A DNA stretch of 64,000 nucleotides from Viola odorata (Eukaryota > Streptophyta > Magnoliopsida > Malpighiales > Violaceae): NCBI GenBank assembly GCA_963691705.1, contig OY829540.1, positions 50,318,158 to 50,382,157 on the forward strand, in the 5' to 3' direction. Both the position numbers and the translations under genes were made by a program. Each line of letters opens with the position of its first letter. Position 1 is the stretch's first letter. Shown here piece by piece: positions 1 through 12,517 of this stretch. The notes under the pieces were generated by a model, which did not search any database, was not told the DNA's origin, and was given only the letters and a program-made list of their open reading frames with translations.

Positions 1-294
1 CGAAACGACGGCGTTTTGAACATAAATATCTCCCAGTGGTATTTGACATTTGACAGACCTCCTTAATACGCACCGTTTTCTATTTCCCAGTTAACAAAAC
101 CTCAACCTTAAACCCCATTCTCTAGCGGCTCCAAATTATTTACAGGGTATAGCAAAAGCACAAAACTTCGATCACTTGCAAGCAAAGGACTTGGTTCTGT
201 TACAATTTCAGCTGATGGGTATATAAAGTTCACTCCTTTTCTCCCTTCTGTTAATAAAATTTGCTTATCATTTGATTTGCTCTATGCCTGAGCG

Positions 295-3053
295 ATGATG
301 ACAGAGGAAGATGAAGAAGGAGTTGGAGAGGAAGTGGAACCAATGAATGAGAAAGTGAGAGAGGAAGTGGAATCAGTGAATGAGAAAGTGGGAGAGGTGA
401 AGGAAGGAGTAGCATCAATAGCATTGCTGCCATGTGGGTCCATCTCTGGCCATTTCATTCAGCTTCCCAACTCCATCTGCTACGGACTTCACGGCACTGG
501 TACTTCCCTTCAACGCGCGTTACTTATATATAAATCTGCTCGTTCATGATTGCAATCTGTCATCTATAGTTTTTAGGTTGCGAGAAGCATATTTTATTTA
601 GTGGGGATGAAGTTAAACTCCAACAGTCCTAGTTTTGCTATTTGGTTTGTCTTCTATATTGAGTTTAGGACCAAATTCTAAATGGATTACTGTTCCTTAT
701 TGGTAAGGACTAAGAAGTTCCAAAAGTAAATTGAGTGGACAAGGCATTCTTGTGTGTAGCCATCTCAAAGTAGCCAGGATTGAGCTGTAATGACTGCTTC
801 TAGTTGCACGTAAATGTGTTTTGTGCTCGTGAGAATGTATGGAACAGGGATTAAATTTTCAAGTTTTGTAATGGATTTCATCATATTGCGCTCATTGTAT
901 CTGGACTTTTGAAAAATGTAAATGTATGCCTTTGCAGAATCGATGCACAAAGCACTCAGTATTCTAAAACCGTTGGTACTTGTTAATACACTGCACATGC
1001 TTACTTACTGATGGACTCTCTTGAGACTAGTTCATACCTAATTTTTGCGAAATGACCTAAGTGGCCAGCCAGTGCATTATATTGTGGGTAAGCATCAATT
1101 GCACCATATCAAGGTGCCTAGGGCTTAGTGCGAAATGACCTAAGTGATCAAAATATGGGCAGAAATTGCGTGAAGCTTTGTTTACTCACAAGATTCTTTG
1201 TCACTGATTGGTATTATAATGCGTAAAGTGCTTTTTCTGAGGCTCAGAGACAATTTCATGCTAGAGATTTTGGCTGAAGGTCGTGCCATGGGAATATTTC
1301 TCCTTTCTAGTAGCTTGTTTCTGCAAAGATTAGCTTGCTAAACATTGTTCATTTTCTTCAATATTAATATAGAAACTATCTTTGAACAGTTTCATGTTGG
1401 ATTTTTTTTCAAAAATTATTAATTCTGCCTTCATGAACTCTCTCTGTGAAAAAAGAGTTAGCTTGTGAAAGGGAGTGCAGCAGAGGTGAGGATCATCGCC
1501 TGATCAAGCTTACAATTATTGACTACAATGTATGAGCTGTTAATATCCATTTCTTTTGTCTACCAGTACATTCCTTCTTTCCCTATTTTATTTACAGCAA
1601 TAATCCGTTTTCCCTCCTTGTCTTATATGAATATATATGACAGAGTGGGAAAGAACAGGTTGTCGTAGTTGAGTGTAGGGGCCATGATGCTGCTCGATTC
1701 CAGAACATTGATTATGCTCATGGGTAAATCATCTTGGATTTTTTTATTTATATTATTCTTGTTTGTTTTATAATTTATTTCTTTTGTATTCGTGTTTACT
1801 GACCAGCTTGTTCACGTAGTTCAGAGTAATCACAGAAAAAATGGATAAACTAGCAGTTTTAACCTTCACCCTCAGAAATTGTGCAATTAAGCTTGACATT
1901 ATTCGACCAATGAGTTTGTAGCTCAATGGTGTTAGGGCTGGAGTTCGAGTCCCATACTTACATTCCTCTAATGACCACAAAAAAAAAACAAGACGCTTCC
2001 ATTATTTGATGGAATCTGATAAACAACCCTAGAGCTGATCCAGATTCAGCCTGTTAACTGTAGTGCTATGTCTCAATATTGTACATGTTCAATGTCTAAT
2101 TATGGATCTCTGTGGATGGATTATTGAAACATGATGTTCTACTTCCTTTCTTACAGCTGGGACAAGGAAATTGTAAGCATGGTGGAGGAGAAGCATGGGA
2201 AGAAAAAGATCTTTGTTTCCTTTGAGTGTGAGACACTGAAAGCTGACAAAGCAGCAGAAGATCATATTAGGAAATTCATGCCAAAGCTAGCTGGTCTAGA
2301 TGCTGTTGGTATGTAACCTTTCCTTGACTAAGCATCATTTGATCTCCTTTTAGCCCACTAGGTTTAATGTATGTGTTCTGTTTAGTTGGTAATCAGTATC
2401 AACATCGGCACATCATATTCTTAATTTATTATGTACTCATCGTGTCCTATTGTTGGTTCTAGTAGTTCCATTGGAACATTTTGGCAAAGAATGCCAAAAA
2501 GTTCAGAATTTGCACGATCACAAGAAGTTTTTTCTTGTGGTAGGAATGATAAATTCTAAAAGTGCTAAAACCATTTAAGCTGGTGTACTTCTCTGTAGGT
2601 TTACCGTACTGATGACTGATGAGGCACAGTTAGACTTTATACGTTCCTGTTGTGTTTAAAATGATGCTAGATTGTTCATTGCAAGTCTCTTGACATTTCT
2701 CCTTGGAGGAATTTCTCCTACCAAGTTTGGATTACTTGCTAGCAATTTATTTTGTTTCTCCTATTTTAGAATTGAAAGAAAAAGGAAAGATCCTTCATAA
2801 GGTCAACAACAACAACAATGTGTTGATCAATTGATATCATTCTAATGGGACTATCATTTGATCATTAAGGAGTTTAATATCCCCCCATTCAATTCGTAAC
2901 TATGTTTTTGTCTCATTAAAACAAAAGACTTCTTCCTACCTTACAATTCACAGCTTGAGATGCCTTTTAATACAACTTACACAGGTTTGGAATTGTGCAG
3001 TTAACATTGGCAAGATGAGAATTTCAGGGCTGGACTTCGAATCTGACGAGTAG
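295..3053 (+). CDS. Five-exon gene for a 187-aa conserved-looking protein of unknown function
   Basis: Exons 295-499, 1456-1529, 1644-1723, 2157-2308 and 3001-3053 join with GT..AG sites and matching phases into one 187-codon frame ending in TAG at 3051. The N-terminal ~45 residues are Glu-rich with repeated NEKV blocks. The remainder looks like a compact alpha/beta domain: a QLPNSICYGLHGTE stretch, a Cys-containing ACERECSRGEDHR block, a beta-rich VVVVECRGHDAARF strand, then KKIFVSFECETLKADKAAEDHIRKF and a C-terminal ISGLDFESDE tail. No signal peptide or membrane span is visible. I do not recognise the family and assign no function. The start is the first ATG of an ATGATG pair at 295. The clean exon phases and lack of stops argue for a live gene. 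Transcript support would settle the exon model. Confidence 0.72.
1912..1990 (+). repeat. tRNA-derived SINE remnant in an intron
   Basis: A box-A-like TAGCTCAATGG at 1919-1929 and a box-B-like GTTCGAGTC at 1943-1951 precede a short A-run (1978-1989). The two boxes are closer than in a tRNA, so the copy is internally deleted. It lies in the third intron of the preceding gene. Confidence 0.4.
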
Positions 3054-3577
3054 ATGGTACCCATACATAGATCAAGAGGAAGAGAGATGAAGTCTAACCA
3101 CCAAGTCAACCAGGATGCGACGTATATGGTCTCATCGGCATGTAGATTGCTACTGCTTATGCTTTGGTTGTAGGAGAATGCTTAGTGCACGTGTTGAAAT
3201 ATCTTATAAATAGCAGAAGTTCAGTTTTATTGATGCAGGAAAAGGAGTGAGCTTGGACGATGCTGTATATTGGTCGGTCGACGTAATACAAACCACCTCC
3301 ACCCATAGGAAAACCCCCGCCCCTGTTTTTATATCAAAACCAATAAACATTATTAAAAAATATATTAATAATTCCAAGTTCCGAGGTTGTCTAATTTTTT
3401 GATCAAGTCCTAGGATAGAAAAAACCTAGTTGATTCTGATACTTAGTGATTAGTTAGGTCTGATTACAAAATTATTAAAAATAATTTATTTTTCTTGGTG
3501 GCACAGCACTAACGACACTAGCCAAAAATTAAAAATTACTATTTGCACAGAGAAAAAAAAAATTGATATAGAGTTAC
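3054..3577. other. 3' flank of the first gene, no further gene seen
   Basis: AT-rich sequence that probably contains the 3' UTR of the 187-aa protein gene. A dinucleotide-biased stretch around 3340-3380 is the only structure. No open frame with protein-like composition is visible. Confidence 0.5.
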
Positions 3578-3580
3578 TAA

Positions 3581-4758
3581 GGGCCCGTTTACTTGGGAGA
3601 ATTTTTAGTTTGCAAATTTGCTGTTTTTTTGAATTTCGAGAATTTTGTTTTTATTCTGAAAACTAGAAAACGCGTTTACTTCGCGTTTGTTTCCTGATCA
3701 GAAAAACTGGAGAACGCGTTTACTTCGCACTGAATGTAAGAATTTCCTGATCTGAAAACTGGAAAACGTGTTTACTTCGCGCGTTTTCATTTTTTGTGGA
3801 AACCCGAAAATACTTGTAATGAAAAGAAGAAATCATTTGAAAATTTAATAGTCATTTTAAAAAGGGAAAACTTATTAAATATAACATCAATCTTCTAATA
3901 TTGCATTTAAATATTGTAATTCATATTCCTACATGAAAATAAAAGCAATCTACTAATATAGTAATTGATGAAAAAATGTTTAGGGTAATATATACTAAAA
4001 GATAATAGTACCCATAAAAAAAACAATTAAAATCTTCCAATTAAAAAATGTTAGGTTGTAGGATTTATGCAATTCTACAATGTTGTTGTCTTTTTAGCTA
4101 AACTCTACTCTTTTGAATTATTTAGAATTAATTTTTTATAGGAATTCTTGGTTAATTAATGTAAAAGATCATTTGTATCACAGGACTCATCCCCTTTAGA
4201 AATGCTTATAGGAATAACACTAAAAGTTTAGGGTTTAATTAAAGTGAATAAGATCTTTATCGGACGGAAGTAATTAAATAGTCAAAACGCTTAGGTACAA
4301 ACTTCAATCTCTCGCATTTGATTCATTAGTTAATTGCTGACTGCAGAAGTAGAATGGAACACTCACCATTGTTTCAGGAAAAGAAGAGGAGACCGAGAAG
4401 CTAGCGGAGGAGATGAAATCGGCGATGAAGATCAGGCTAGCTTGATTGAGTTGAGTGCGTGGCGAGGGAGAGGAAGAGGAAGACGCAGAGGGCAAACGTG
4501 GAATTAAAAAAGTTTCATTAATGCCCCAGTTTGAAAACCGCGTGTTTTCAATCTGAGGATGGCAAGGGTTAAAATTTTAGAAAAATAGAAAACAAGTTTT
4601 TGGTTGTTTTCAAAATTTGTTCATCGATTTTCAAATAGAGAATTTTCGTTTTCATTTAAAAATGAAAATAATGTCAAGTAAACACGTTTTCTGAAAATTT
4701 TCCCAGTTTTCAAAAAATCGGAAAATTTTCGGGAGAATTCTGCGAAGTAAACGCAGCC
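3581..4758. mobile_element. Non-autonomous PIF/Harbinger element (copy a)
   Basis: The element starts GGGCCCGTTTACTT and ends AAGTAAACGCAGCC, giving inverted ends, and is flanked on both sides by TAA (3578-3580 and 4759-4761). A TAA target duplication with G-rich inverted ends is the hallmark of PIF/Harbinger. Subterminal sequence is full of inverted AAAAACTGG/CCAGTTTT and CGTTTACTTCGC words. No transposase is present, only a short Ser/Pro-rich frame on the minus strand (4304-4495) without recognisable domain. A related 7-kb copy lies at 17199-24190. Confidence 0.85.
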
Positions 4759-4761
4759 TAA

Positions 4762-5605
4762 TTTTCTACAAGTTTTAGTTGGCCTTACATCGTACGTACA
4801 CAAACAGCCAACAAATTTGAATCAGGGTGAATGACTTGTGTGTGGTCCCAGAACAAATTATGACTTTTTTTTTGGTTCATCCACCGTTAATTACGTAGGT
4901 TTGTAATATTTTAAAATTTTAAAATATATTTCCGAGTAACTAGTATATTTAATATTCTAATTAAGTGTGTATTTAAATCAATAAAATTGTTAGACGTGGA
5001 CGGATTCTTACGTAAACAAAATGTCCTTTGGGGTTATCCCATTAATATCTAAATTTATAGTATTTTTAAAATTTAAAATTTTAAGACCGCTTAATTTGTA
5101 ATTATCAACTCTAACGTATAATTTCTATATTGCTTGATATGTGTAGATAAACAGAATAACATAAGACACTAAATATACTATATAATTATTTACCGTTTAC
5201 GTATAATTATCTTATTTGTTGAACCAATTTTATAAATACACTAACTTCTCACTACCACTTGCAAAGAAAGTGTTTACATGGGATCTAAAGACACTAGAAA
5301 AATATATTTAAATTATTGGATAGTGTGTAATGTGACACAAGAAAACATAGTAGAAAAATATATTTAAATTGTTGGATAGTGTGTCATGTGACACAAAAAA
5401 ACGTAGTAATTAATTAGGAGCTAATTACATTATTTTGCAAATGAAAATGTTAACATTTTTACTAATTTTTTACTTAAATATAATAAAAAATATATTTTTA
5501 TTTATTTATTTTTGTAAAGAGAAGCAATTTTGGTTAGGCTTTACATGTTGGCTTATTATGAGAATTTTAGGGTTATGTACAGGTAGGCTTCCTGTGCAAC
5601 CCATC
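4762..5605. promoter_or_regulatory. Upstream region of the terpene synthase gene
   Basis: AT-rich intergenic DNA between the PIF element and the terpene synthase. It contains a two-copy 56-bp direct repeat (listed separately) and many TTTAAAT-type words. No coding potential is seen. It presumably carries the distal promoter. Confidence 0.45.
5295..5402 (+). repeat. Two-copy 56-bp direct repeat in the terpene synthase promoter
   Basis: A unit beginning TAGAAAAATATATTTAAATT and ending in GTGACACAA occurs at 5295 and again at 5351, differing at only a few positions. It lies about 330-430 bp upstream of the start codon, so it could duplicate a regulatory site. Confidence 0.75.
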
Positions 5606-5613
5606 TATAAATA
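5606..5613 (+). promoter_or_regulatory. TATA box of the terpene synthase gene
   Basis: TATAAATA at 5606-5613 lies about 115 bp upstream of the ATG at 5729, a normal plant spacing allowing a leader of roughly 85-90 nt. Confidence 0.6.
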
Positions 5614-5728
5614 GCTGCTAGCTAGCCATGGCTCTGTCATCTCTAAATTGAACTAAAAACTAGACATATATAGTCTTCATTTGCAAGCATTCCATTTCTT
5701 TCTTCTGTAATTTCAAATTATTATTTTA

Positions 5729-8700
5729 ATGGCACTACAGCTTCCAATAATTTTCTCAATTCATGGGCATGGGTCGTCGGCAAAAAAAACTCTTCTGTCA
5801 AGTTTGTCAAACAAATTTTGTCTTCCTTTTACTAATTTTTTTCGATCAACTAGTAAAAATAACAATTACAGAAATCCAGAGAAAGCAGGAGTTGTGAAAT
5901 TAATGTCCACCACGCAGCAGCAGCAGCAGACTGAAACCTCTCGCCCGGTAGCCAACTTCCCTCTTGACACATGGGGAGACTTCTTCACTACCATCTCCAT
6001 AAATGACTCAGTATTACTCCCTCCGTTTTCTTTTAATAGTCTCGGGTTTAAGTATCTCATTTTCTTTTCTATTTGCACCAAAATTAATTGAAGAAATCTT
6101 AATCTTCATATATCTAATCAATCAATCTTGTTAATTTGTGCATATACGTACGTACAGGCACTTGAGTCACTCCGTATCCAAACAGATGTGCTAAAAGAGG
6201 AGGCTAAAAACATGTTTTTGGATTCGACGAGCGACCCAATGGAGACCATCAAATATATCAACTTAATATACCGACTTGGCTTGTCATATCATTTTGAGAC
6301 AGAAATTGCAGAGCAATTAAATAAAATCTTTCATGGCGAATTACCTCATCACCTTCTTGATCATGAGAATGGCTATGATCTGCAGTCTACAGCAACCGCA
6401 TTTCTAGTATTCAGAAAACATGGCTATAAAATGTCTGGCAGTGAGTAGCTAGCCACATACATCCACTCATACTATATCTCGATTTAATCGTTCTAATTTT
6501 GAGTTTCTAAATAAGTGTTTCTTTAAGAATTTTAATGAATAGTTATTATAATGAAGCCCAAAAAAGTATAATTATATATAAGGTAGTATTAATTAACTAG
6601 TGGGTGTCATCACTTATGTGATCAGCGGGGAAGTAAAATTTAACATGACACTTTTGAAGTAGGTTAGAAATTTCTTGTGGCTTCGTACTCAAAAGCTCCA
6701 TATGTATAACATACTATGTACATGAACTATTACACTCAAAAGTCGTAGCTAGACTATCTATATTTAACCTTTAAATTTATAATGTTACTGCACGATATCA
6801 GGTGTATTTAACAAGTTCAAGGACAATGATGGGAAGTTTAAGAATTTTTTTTCGGATGACATTAAAGGGTTATTAAGCCTTTATGAAGCTAGCTTTCTAA
6901 GCTGCCATGGAGAAGACATCCTTGATGAAGCTCGTGATTTCACTAAGTCTAATCTGGAGATGTTAGTTTCTGATCATCAACAGTACTCAGACATCAATAT
7001 CAATATCGATCCACATGTTCGTAAGTTTGTAACGGATGCCCTAAAGTTGTCGGTACACAGAGGCATGCCAAGGTTGGAAGCAATGAAGTACATTAAATTC
7101 TATCAACATGAAGAAACTCGAAATGAAACTTTATTCAAGTTTGCCAAAATTGACTATAACAGAGTTCAATTACTTCACCGTCAAGAGATAAGTGACCTTT
7201 CAAAGTAAGTAAATCTATTACTTCACCGTCAAGAGATTTGTTTTAATTTAAGGGAAATTCTACGGTATTAAAGTGCTTATAATGTTGTATTTAAGTTATA
7301 ATACCATTAAATAAATTTAATAGTATATTAATAATTTTATAATTATAAAATTTATACTATTGAATAGATCTAATTATTAATTAGTGATACGATATTTAAT
7401 TTAAAGTGATATCACTCATGCATATGCATGTAATTATGATCAACAATTGATGCATTTCAGGTGGTGGAATGAATTGAACATTGCAGCAGAGCTTCCTCAT
7501 GGAAGGAACAGATTAGTGGAAATCTATTTTTGGATGCTTGTGTTGCATTACGAGCCTCAATGCAGTCGTGCCCGAATCATGAATTGCAAAATTATGACAC
7601 TAGCCGCATATGCAGATGATACTTACGATGCATATGGCACACGCCAAGAACGAAAAATGTTTCATGAAGCAATCCAGAGGTAAAAATATGGAGTGTCTTT
7701 TTTATAAGCAACGAAATTATATAAATAATATAAATTACCGTACACCGATATATCGTGTCATTTCGTTATAAGCCAGTTACAGATTAGGTGATTTTAAAAT
7801 TTTAAAATTTTAAAAATATATACTATAAATCTTGTGCTCTCATATGTGACAACATGTAATTAAAAGCAATAAACATAAGAATATTACTTTATTAATAATC
7901 TTAAATGTCATTCAAAAATAATAATCTAATTTTCTCCGCAATCAACCAATCACTCTCTGAGAATTTCTCTCGAAAAAGTGATTTCATGGGAAAAGTAACC
8001 TTTTATCAAAAAAAAAAAAAAAAACTACTACCTATTTGTTTACAAGGGGATGTTTGATACAAAATGAAAAAAATATGAAATTATTTATGAAGAAAAAAAT
8101 AGAAAAGTAGGGAGAAAGGGTAATGAGAAAAAATTAAAAAATAAGTAATAAACCTTGTAAATATGGAAGAACTGACTTAGGTTAGGAGTCTACGTATGAA
8201 AAAAATAGAAAAAAGAGCCCAAAATAATTGAGACTCTTGTGTAAGCAAAAAAAAAGAAACACGTAAAAAATTAAATTGAAAAGATAAGGGTCATGAGAAA
8301 AAAAATTACAAGAAAAAATAGAAAATATGTTAATGTTAGACTAAAATATCTTTCTCATTAAGGGTAAAATAATAAACTAAAGAGTCTATTAAAATTCATT
8401 CACACTTTTAAAATATCTCAGGGTAAAATTCATTCATTCAAACTTAAGTTTATTTTGGCACGTGCGGAATTTATGTGAAAATGGTATATGACATGTAAAA
8501 AAATTAAATAGAGCAGTATTTCACACAAAATAATAATATAATAGTAGTAGTGTAAATTTTTAAAAAAAAAATCGGACGAATTTTAATTTGAAAAAAAACA
8601 GGAAAAGTGAAGTATTTATCAAAATATTTAATCTAAAACTATAATATTTTTTTATAAATTTTAATTACTTAAGATTGAATACTAATAGTTAATTATTTTC

Positions 8701-8913
8701 TTTTATAAATTGATTATATTTGAGGTTGTCCTTTTTCATATATGTTTTCCTATTTTTTAACACTAATTTATCTCTATCATGTAAATATGTAAAGTTCTTG
8801 TGCAAAAGTATTTCACTCACATTTTAATTAAAAAATACCAATAATGCCTATGAGAAATATGATTAATATAACTTTTTAATATGATGCTTAAACTTTAAAC
8901 TATAATGTAGTTA

Positions 8914-8977
<64 letters not shown>

Positions 8978-11900
8978 AAGAAGGTAATCCTATAGTTTTC
9001 AAAATAACCACTTTGACTATAGATTTTTTAAACTTATAATTTTCTAAAAGTTTCAATTTTAATTTTTTAAATATTAAAAATAAAAAAAGGTAAAAAATGT
9101 ACCCAAAAAAATGAAAACTAGAGTGAAAATGTAAGAAATATTGTAGGATCCGTGTAATTGAAAAAAGTGCAAAACTTAATGAGAAAATGGAAACTTTATT
9201 ATTATTATATTATTTAATAATTAAGTCAGGATAAAAGGATTTCATAGTTCACTAAGGCAAAATAATTTCATGTTCTTTTTCCAAAATTCTATTTGGTAGA
9301 TTTTTAAATTTCAAATAAAAATTATTTTGCTACATATTATTCAATAAATACATAAATAAAAAAATTGAAAAGTTTTTTCAGTCCTTAAAAGGTTTAAAAC
9401 ATTTATACTTCCAATTAATCATTTTTTTTTCTTTTATATCGGTCCAAAAAAATGTATACGCAATTTCTTTTAAGCTTACCGATTAGTCTATTGAAATAAA
9501 GTCAATAAATCTAGACCCTTACGAATTTAGTAAAATTATATAAAATCTAGTATTATATAAAATCTAGCATTGTATAACCATATCGGTGTAATAATTTTTT
9601 TTTAAAAAAAATTGTTATTTTTTTTGGCTATGCTAGTTTATAAAAAAACTATTATAGAAATAATCATTAAATAAAATATGTTAACCATTTGTTAGTTTTA
9701 ATATTTAAATTTAAAGTTAATTATTTAAAGTATTTATTTTTTTCTCTTACTTCAGTGCCATAGTTGGTGTACACTATTTTTTTCTTTATAAAAACTAAAA
9801 ATAATTTGTAAAGAAAATTTCAAAGATATATATAACCATATAAGTATCTCACCTAATGTATAACTTAGGTTATCTGAAACAATATGAGGATGTAATTATT
9901 ATTTCATTTAAAATATATAATAATACTTTAAAAATCATATTTAAAAAATCAATTATACATTATTTTTTAATAATATGAGGATGTAATATGTAATTATCAA
10001 TATTTCCAATATAATATTTATCTCTTTAAATATGATGTATATAAACTTTTAAGTTTTTCTCACAAAAAAAATTATTTATAATTTTACCATAAATGTGTTT
10101 GAGGAAAATTTATAGATTTGCTCTTTTTATTTGTCACTTTTTTCTATTTATGAAATTTTAACTATGAAAATAAAAGTCTCTTAAATTTAAATCTCTTACA
10201 AGCTTAAAATTAATACTAAAAATAATAAACTAAAATATAGAAATATTATATCTATCACTGCAAATATAATGTATAAAAACTTTTGAATTATTGACTTTTA
10301 TTTATGCTTAACATACAGTAATGATGGTTTTGAAACTCGACGGTCAACCCGGTTGCTCGGAGACCGGGTGAGTTTTGGGTTAAAATCTTCTTTTTAAAAA
10401 TCCAGCTGGAATTTGGCGACCCAGTTCAAAACGCGGTTGATCTGGGGACAGGTTGCTGGATTGACACAATCAACTTCTTTTTTTCTTTCAAAAATTAAGT
10501 TTTTGTTTTTTTTTATTAAATTGTATTGATATTTTTTCTTAGATTTTAAGTTTAATATTTGAATTTATGATCATTTTTTTCAATAATCAAGTATTTTTTA
10601 TAAATTGAATGAAATTTATTGATTTTAAAATTCTATTTAGGTCATATTTAAATTTAGTGACATATTTAGATTAATCTGTCGTTCACTCTGATTGACTCCC
10701 TAACCCTTAACCCTTTCTCCTACCCAGGTCAATGTCCCCAAACGGGTATGAAAACAACTATCTTCAAATATGATGCATAATTATTAATTTAAAAAAGAAT
10801 GCCTATTTCGAGTTTTATTATTTAATTAGTATATTGACCAACAATAAGGTACAAAGATTAATTAATATGGTTCGTACTCGTAAAGCACTAATCTAATTAC
10901 GCAACGGGGGGTATAGTAGTGTTTTAATAAAATCATATTAAGGGCAAAAAGTAATAAAAAATACTTAAAGAGTTCGTACTTTTATATATGTATATATAGC
11001 TAACAATTTAATGAATATTTAGCTCATTGGTTATCTACCGATGAGAAAATACTAGTAGGATTTCAAGTTCGAATTTTTTATCCTTCAATAAAATAGCATA
11101 TATGTAATAGCAAGTCTTACAAATTCAGCATATATTTCATGAGAATCACAAGATATATGTATGTGCAGATGGGACTATGATGCCGTTGATCAACTACCTG
11201 CAGATTATTTAAAGAAACTATACAAAGCATTTCTAGACACGTATCGTGATTTTGAGAATGAAGTGAGGGTGGAGGGAAGATCCTTCAGCGTTGCTTATGC
11301 TAAGGAGACGGTAACAATTTTCTGTCTTCTTTTTTATGCTAAGGAGATTTTTTTTGCTATTCTCTTATTAGGCTACCTTGCTTTTAAAATGAACCGGACA
11401 AGCATACGACTCAAATTTAAAATTTTAAAATTAACTAAGGTTGATTTTATATATATATATATATTAAAAAATGAACATCTTCAATTTTGTTCTTTGGCTA
11501 TTTGCTACAGCGCTCTTCTATTTCTACCCCATGATTATAAATTATACATGTTGATGCTTATATGGCTTCTTTGAGAGGTGATGAGTTTAAATGCTTTGTA
11601 TTTGCTGTTTAAGATGTAATAAAACTCTTTTTTTTTGTTGATGCTAAGTAGTTGAAAGAATTGATAAAGGGTTACTATATGGAATCCGAATGGATAAAGG
11701 AAGAAGGTGATGTGTATGTGCCACCACTTGAGGAATATTTTGGGCCTGAGGAGTATTTTGGGCCTGCTCTAATGACCACTGCAGTACCTCTATTATCGGC
11801 ATTGTCTTTCATGGGAATGGGAGAAATTGCAGGAGTCAAGGAATTTGAATGGTTTTTTGCAAAACTAGCAAAACCCAAAATTTCTAGAGCTTCAGCTTTA

Positions 11901-12517
11901 TTTGGCCGTATCATAGATGACATATCTACTCACAAGGTACGTTATTCACTCTCTTCTTCAATATTAATATTTTTTTCCTCAGCACGAGACTAATCCCTCG
12001 GGTACTTGAACTCATTGCCACTTTTACTTATCCAAAAATAAATAAATAAATAATAATAATAACTAAGAAGTGATCGTTAATTTTTTATTGAATAGATTTT
12101 TTGCGAACAACGTTAATCATAGCGCCCGACGTGGTTCACATTTTTAAAAAAAAACGTGCAAACTCTTTTATTATTATTTATTTCTCACAATTGATTAATA
12201 TTTTGTGTTTGAATTAATTGAAGTTTGAGCAGGAAAGGACACACATTGCTTCATGTGTTGAATGCTACATGAAGGAGTATAAAGTTTCAGAAGAGAAAGC
12301 GATTCAAGAGTTGAAAAAGATGGCTGAAAATCAGTGGAAGGATATGAATGAAGAATTGATGGGGAGGTCTCATCATGAGGTACCGATGAAGCTCCTTAAC
12401 CTTGTGATTAACATCATACGCTTCGTTGAAGTCGTTTACATAGACGATCTGGATAGATTCACCAACTCTCGACACCTGAGAGATTGTCTAAATGAAGTTC
12501 TTGTCAATGAGATTTAA
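5729..12517 (+). CDS. Terpene synthase, TPS-a type, seven exons
   Basis: Class I terpene synthase that ionises a prenyl diphosphate, probably a sesquiterpene synthase from family resemblance. Exons 5729-6010, 6158-6440, 6802-7204, 7461-7679, 11169-11310, 11652-11936 and 12224-12517 splice in phase into 634-635 residues with no internal stop. The seven-exon layout is the classic one for TPS-a/b. Motifs: RP-x8-W at residues 72-82, RNR (the RxR motif) near 338-340, DDTYD near 375-379 for Mg2+/diphosphate, and the NSE/DTE motif DDISTHKFE near 532-540, split by the last intron. The N-terminal alpha domain and C-terminal class I domain are both full length. Odd points: a ~70-residue Ser/Thr/Lys/Asn-rich leader that looks like a plastid transit peptide (an internal Met at residue 59, 5903-5905, would give a cytosolic form), a duplicated EEYFGP in exon 6, and a 3.5-kb intron 4. 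The product cannot be predicted from sequence. Confidence 0.9.
8913..8975. repeat. (TTA)n microsatellite
   Basis: About 20 uninterrupted ATT/TTA trinucleotides inside intron 4 of the terpene synthase. Confidence 0.9.
10320..10765. repeat. Unclassified repeat with CCGGTT/GGTTGACC words
   Basis: A GC-richer island in an AT-rich intron, starting near GGTTTTGAAACTCGACGGTC and ending near CGGGTATGAAAACAAC. The ends are only loosely inverted. A similar-looking island occurs at 15600-15845. I could not find a target duplication, so class and borders are uncertain. Confidence 0.3.
11015..11100 (+). repeat. tRNA-derived SINE remnant
   Basis: Box-A-like TAGCTCATTGG (11020-11030) and box-B-like GTTCGAATT (11067-11075) are spaced as in a tRNA promoter. 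The copy lies just before exon 5 of the terpene synthase. Confidence 0.4.

Larger units (their letters stand above)
7680..11168 (+). other. Oversized intron 4 of the terpene synthase
   Basis: A GT..AG intron of about 3.5 kb, far longer than the other introns of this gene (about 150-360 bp). It is very AT-rich, with poly-A/T tracts, a (TTA)n microsatellite, a small repeat with CCGGTT words (10320-10765) and a SINE remnant near its 3' end. No coding frame is seen inside. The exon junctions on each side stay in phase. Confidence 0.75.
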
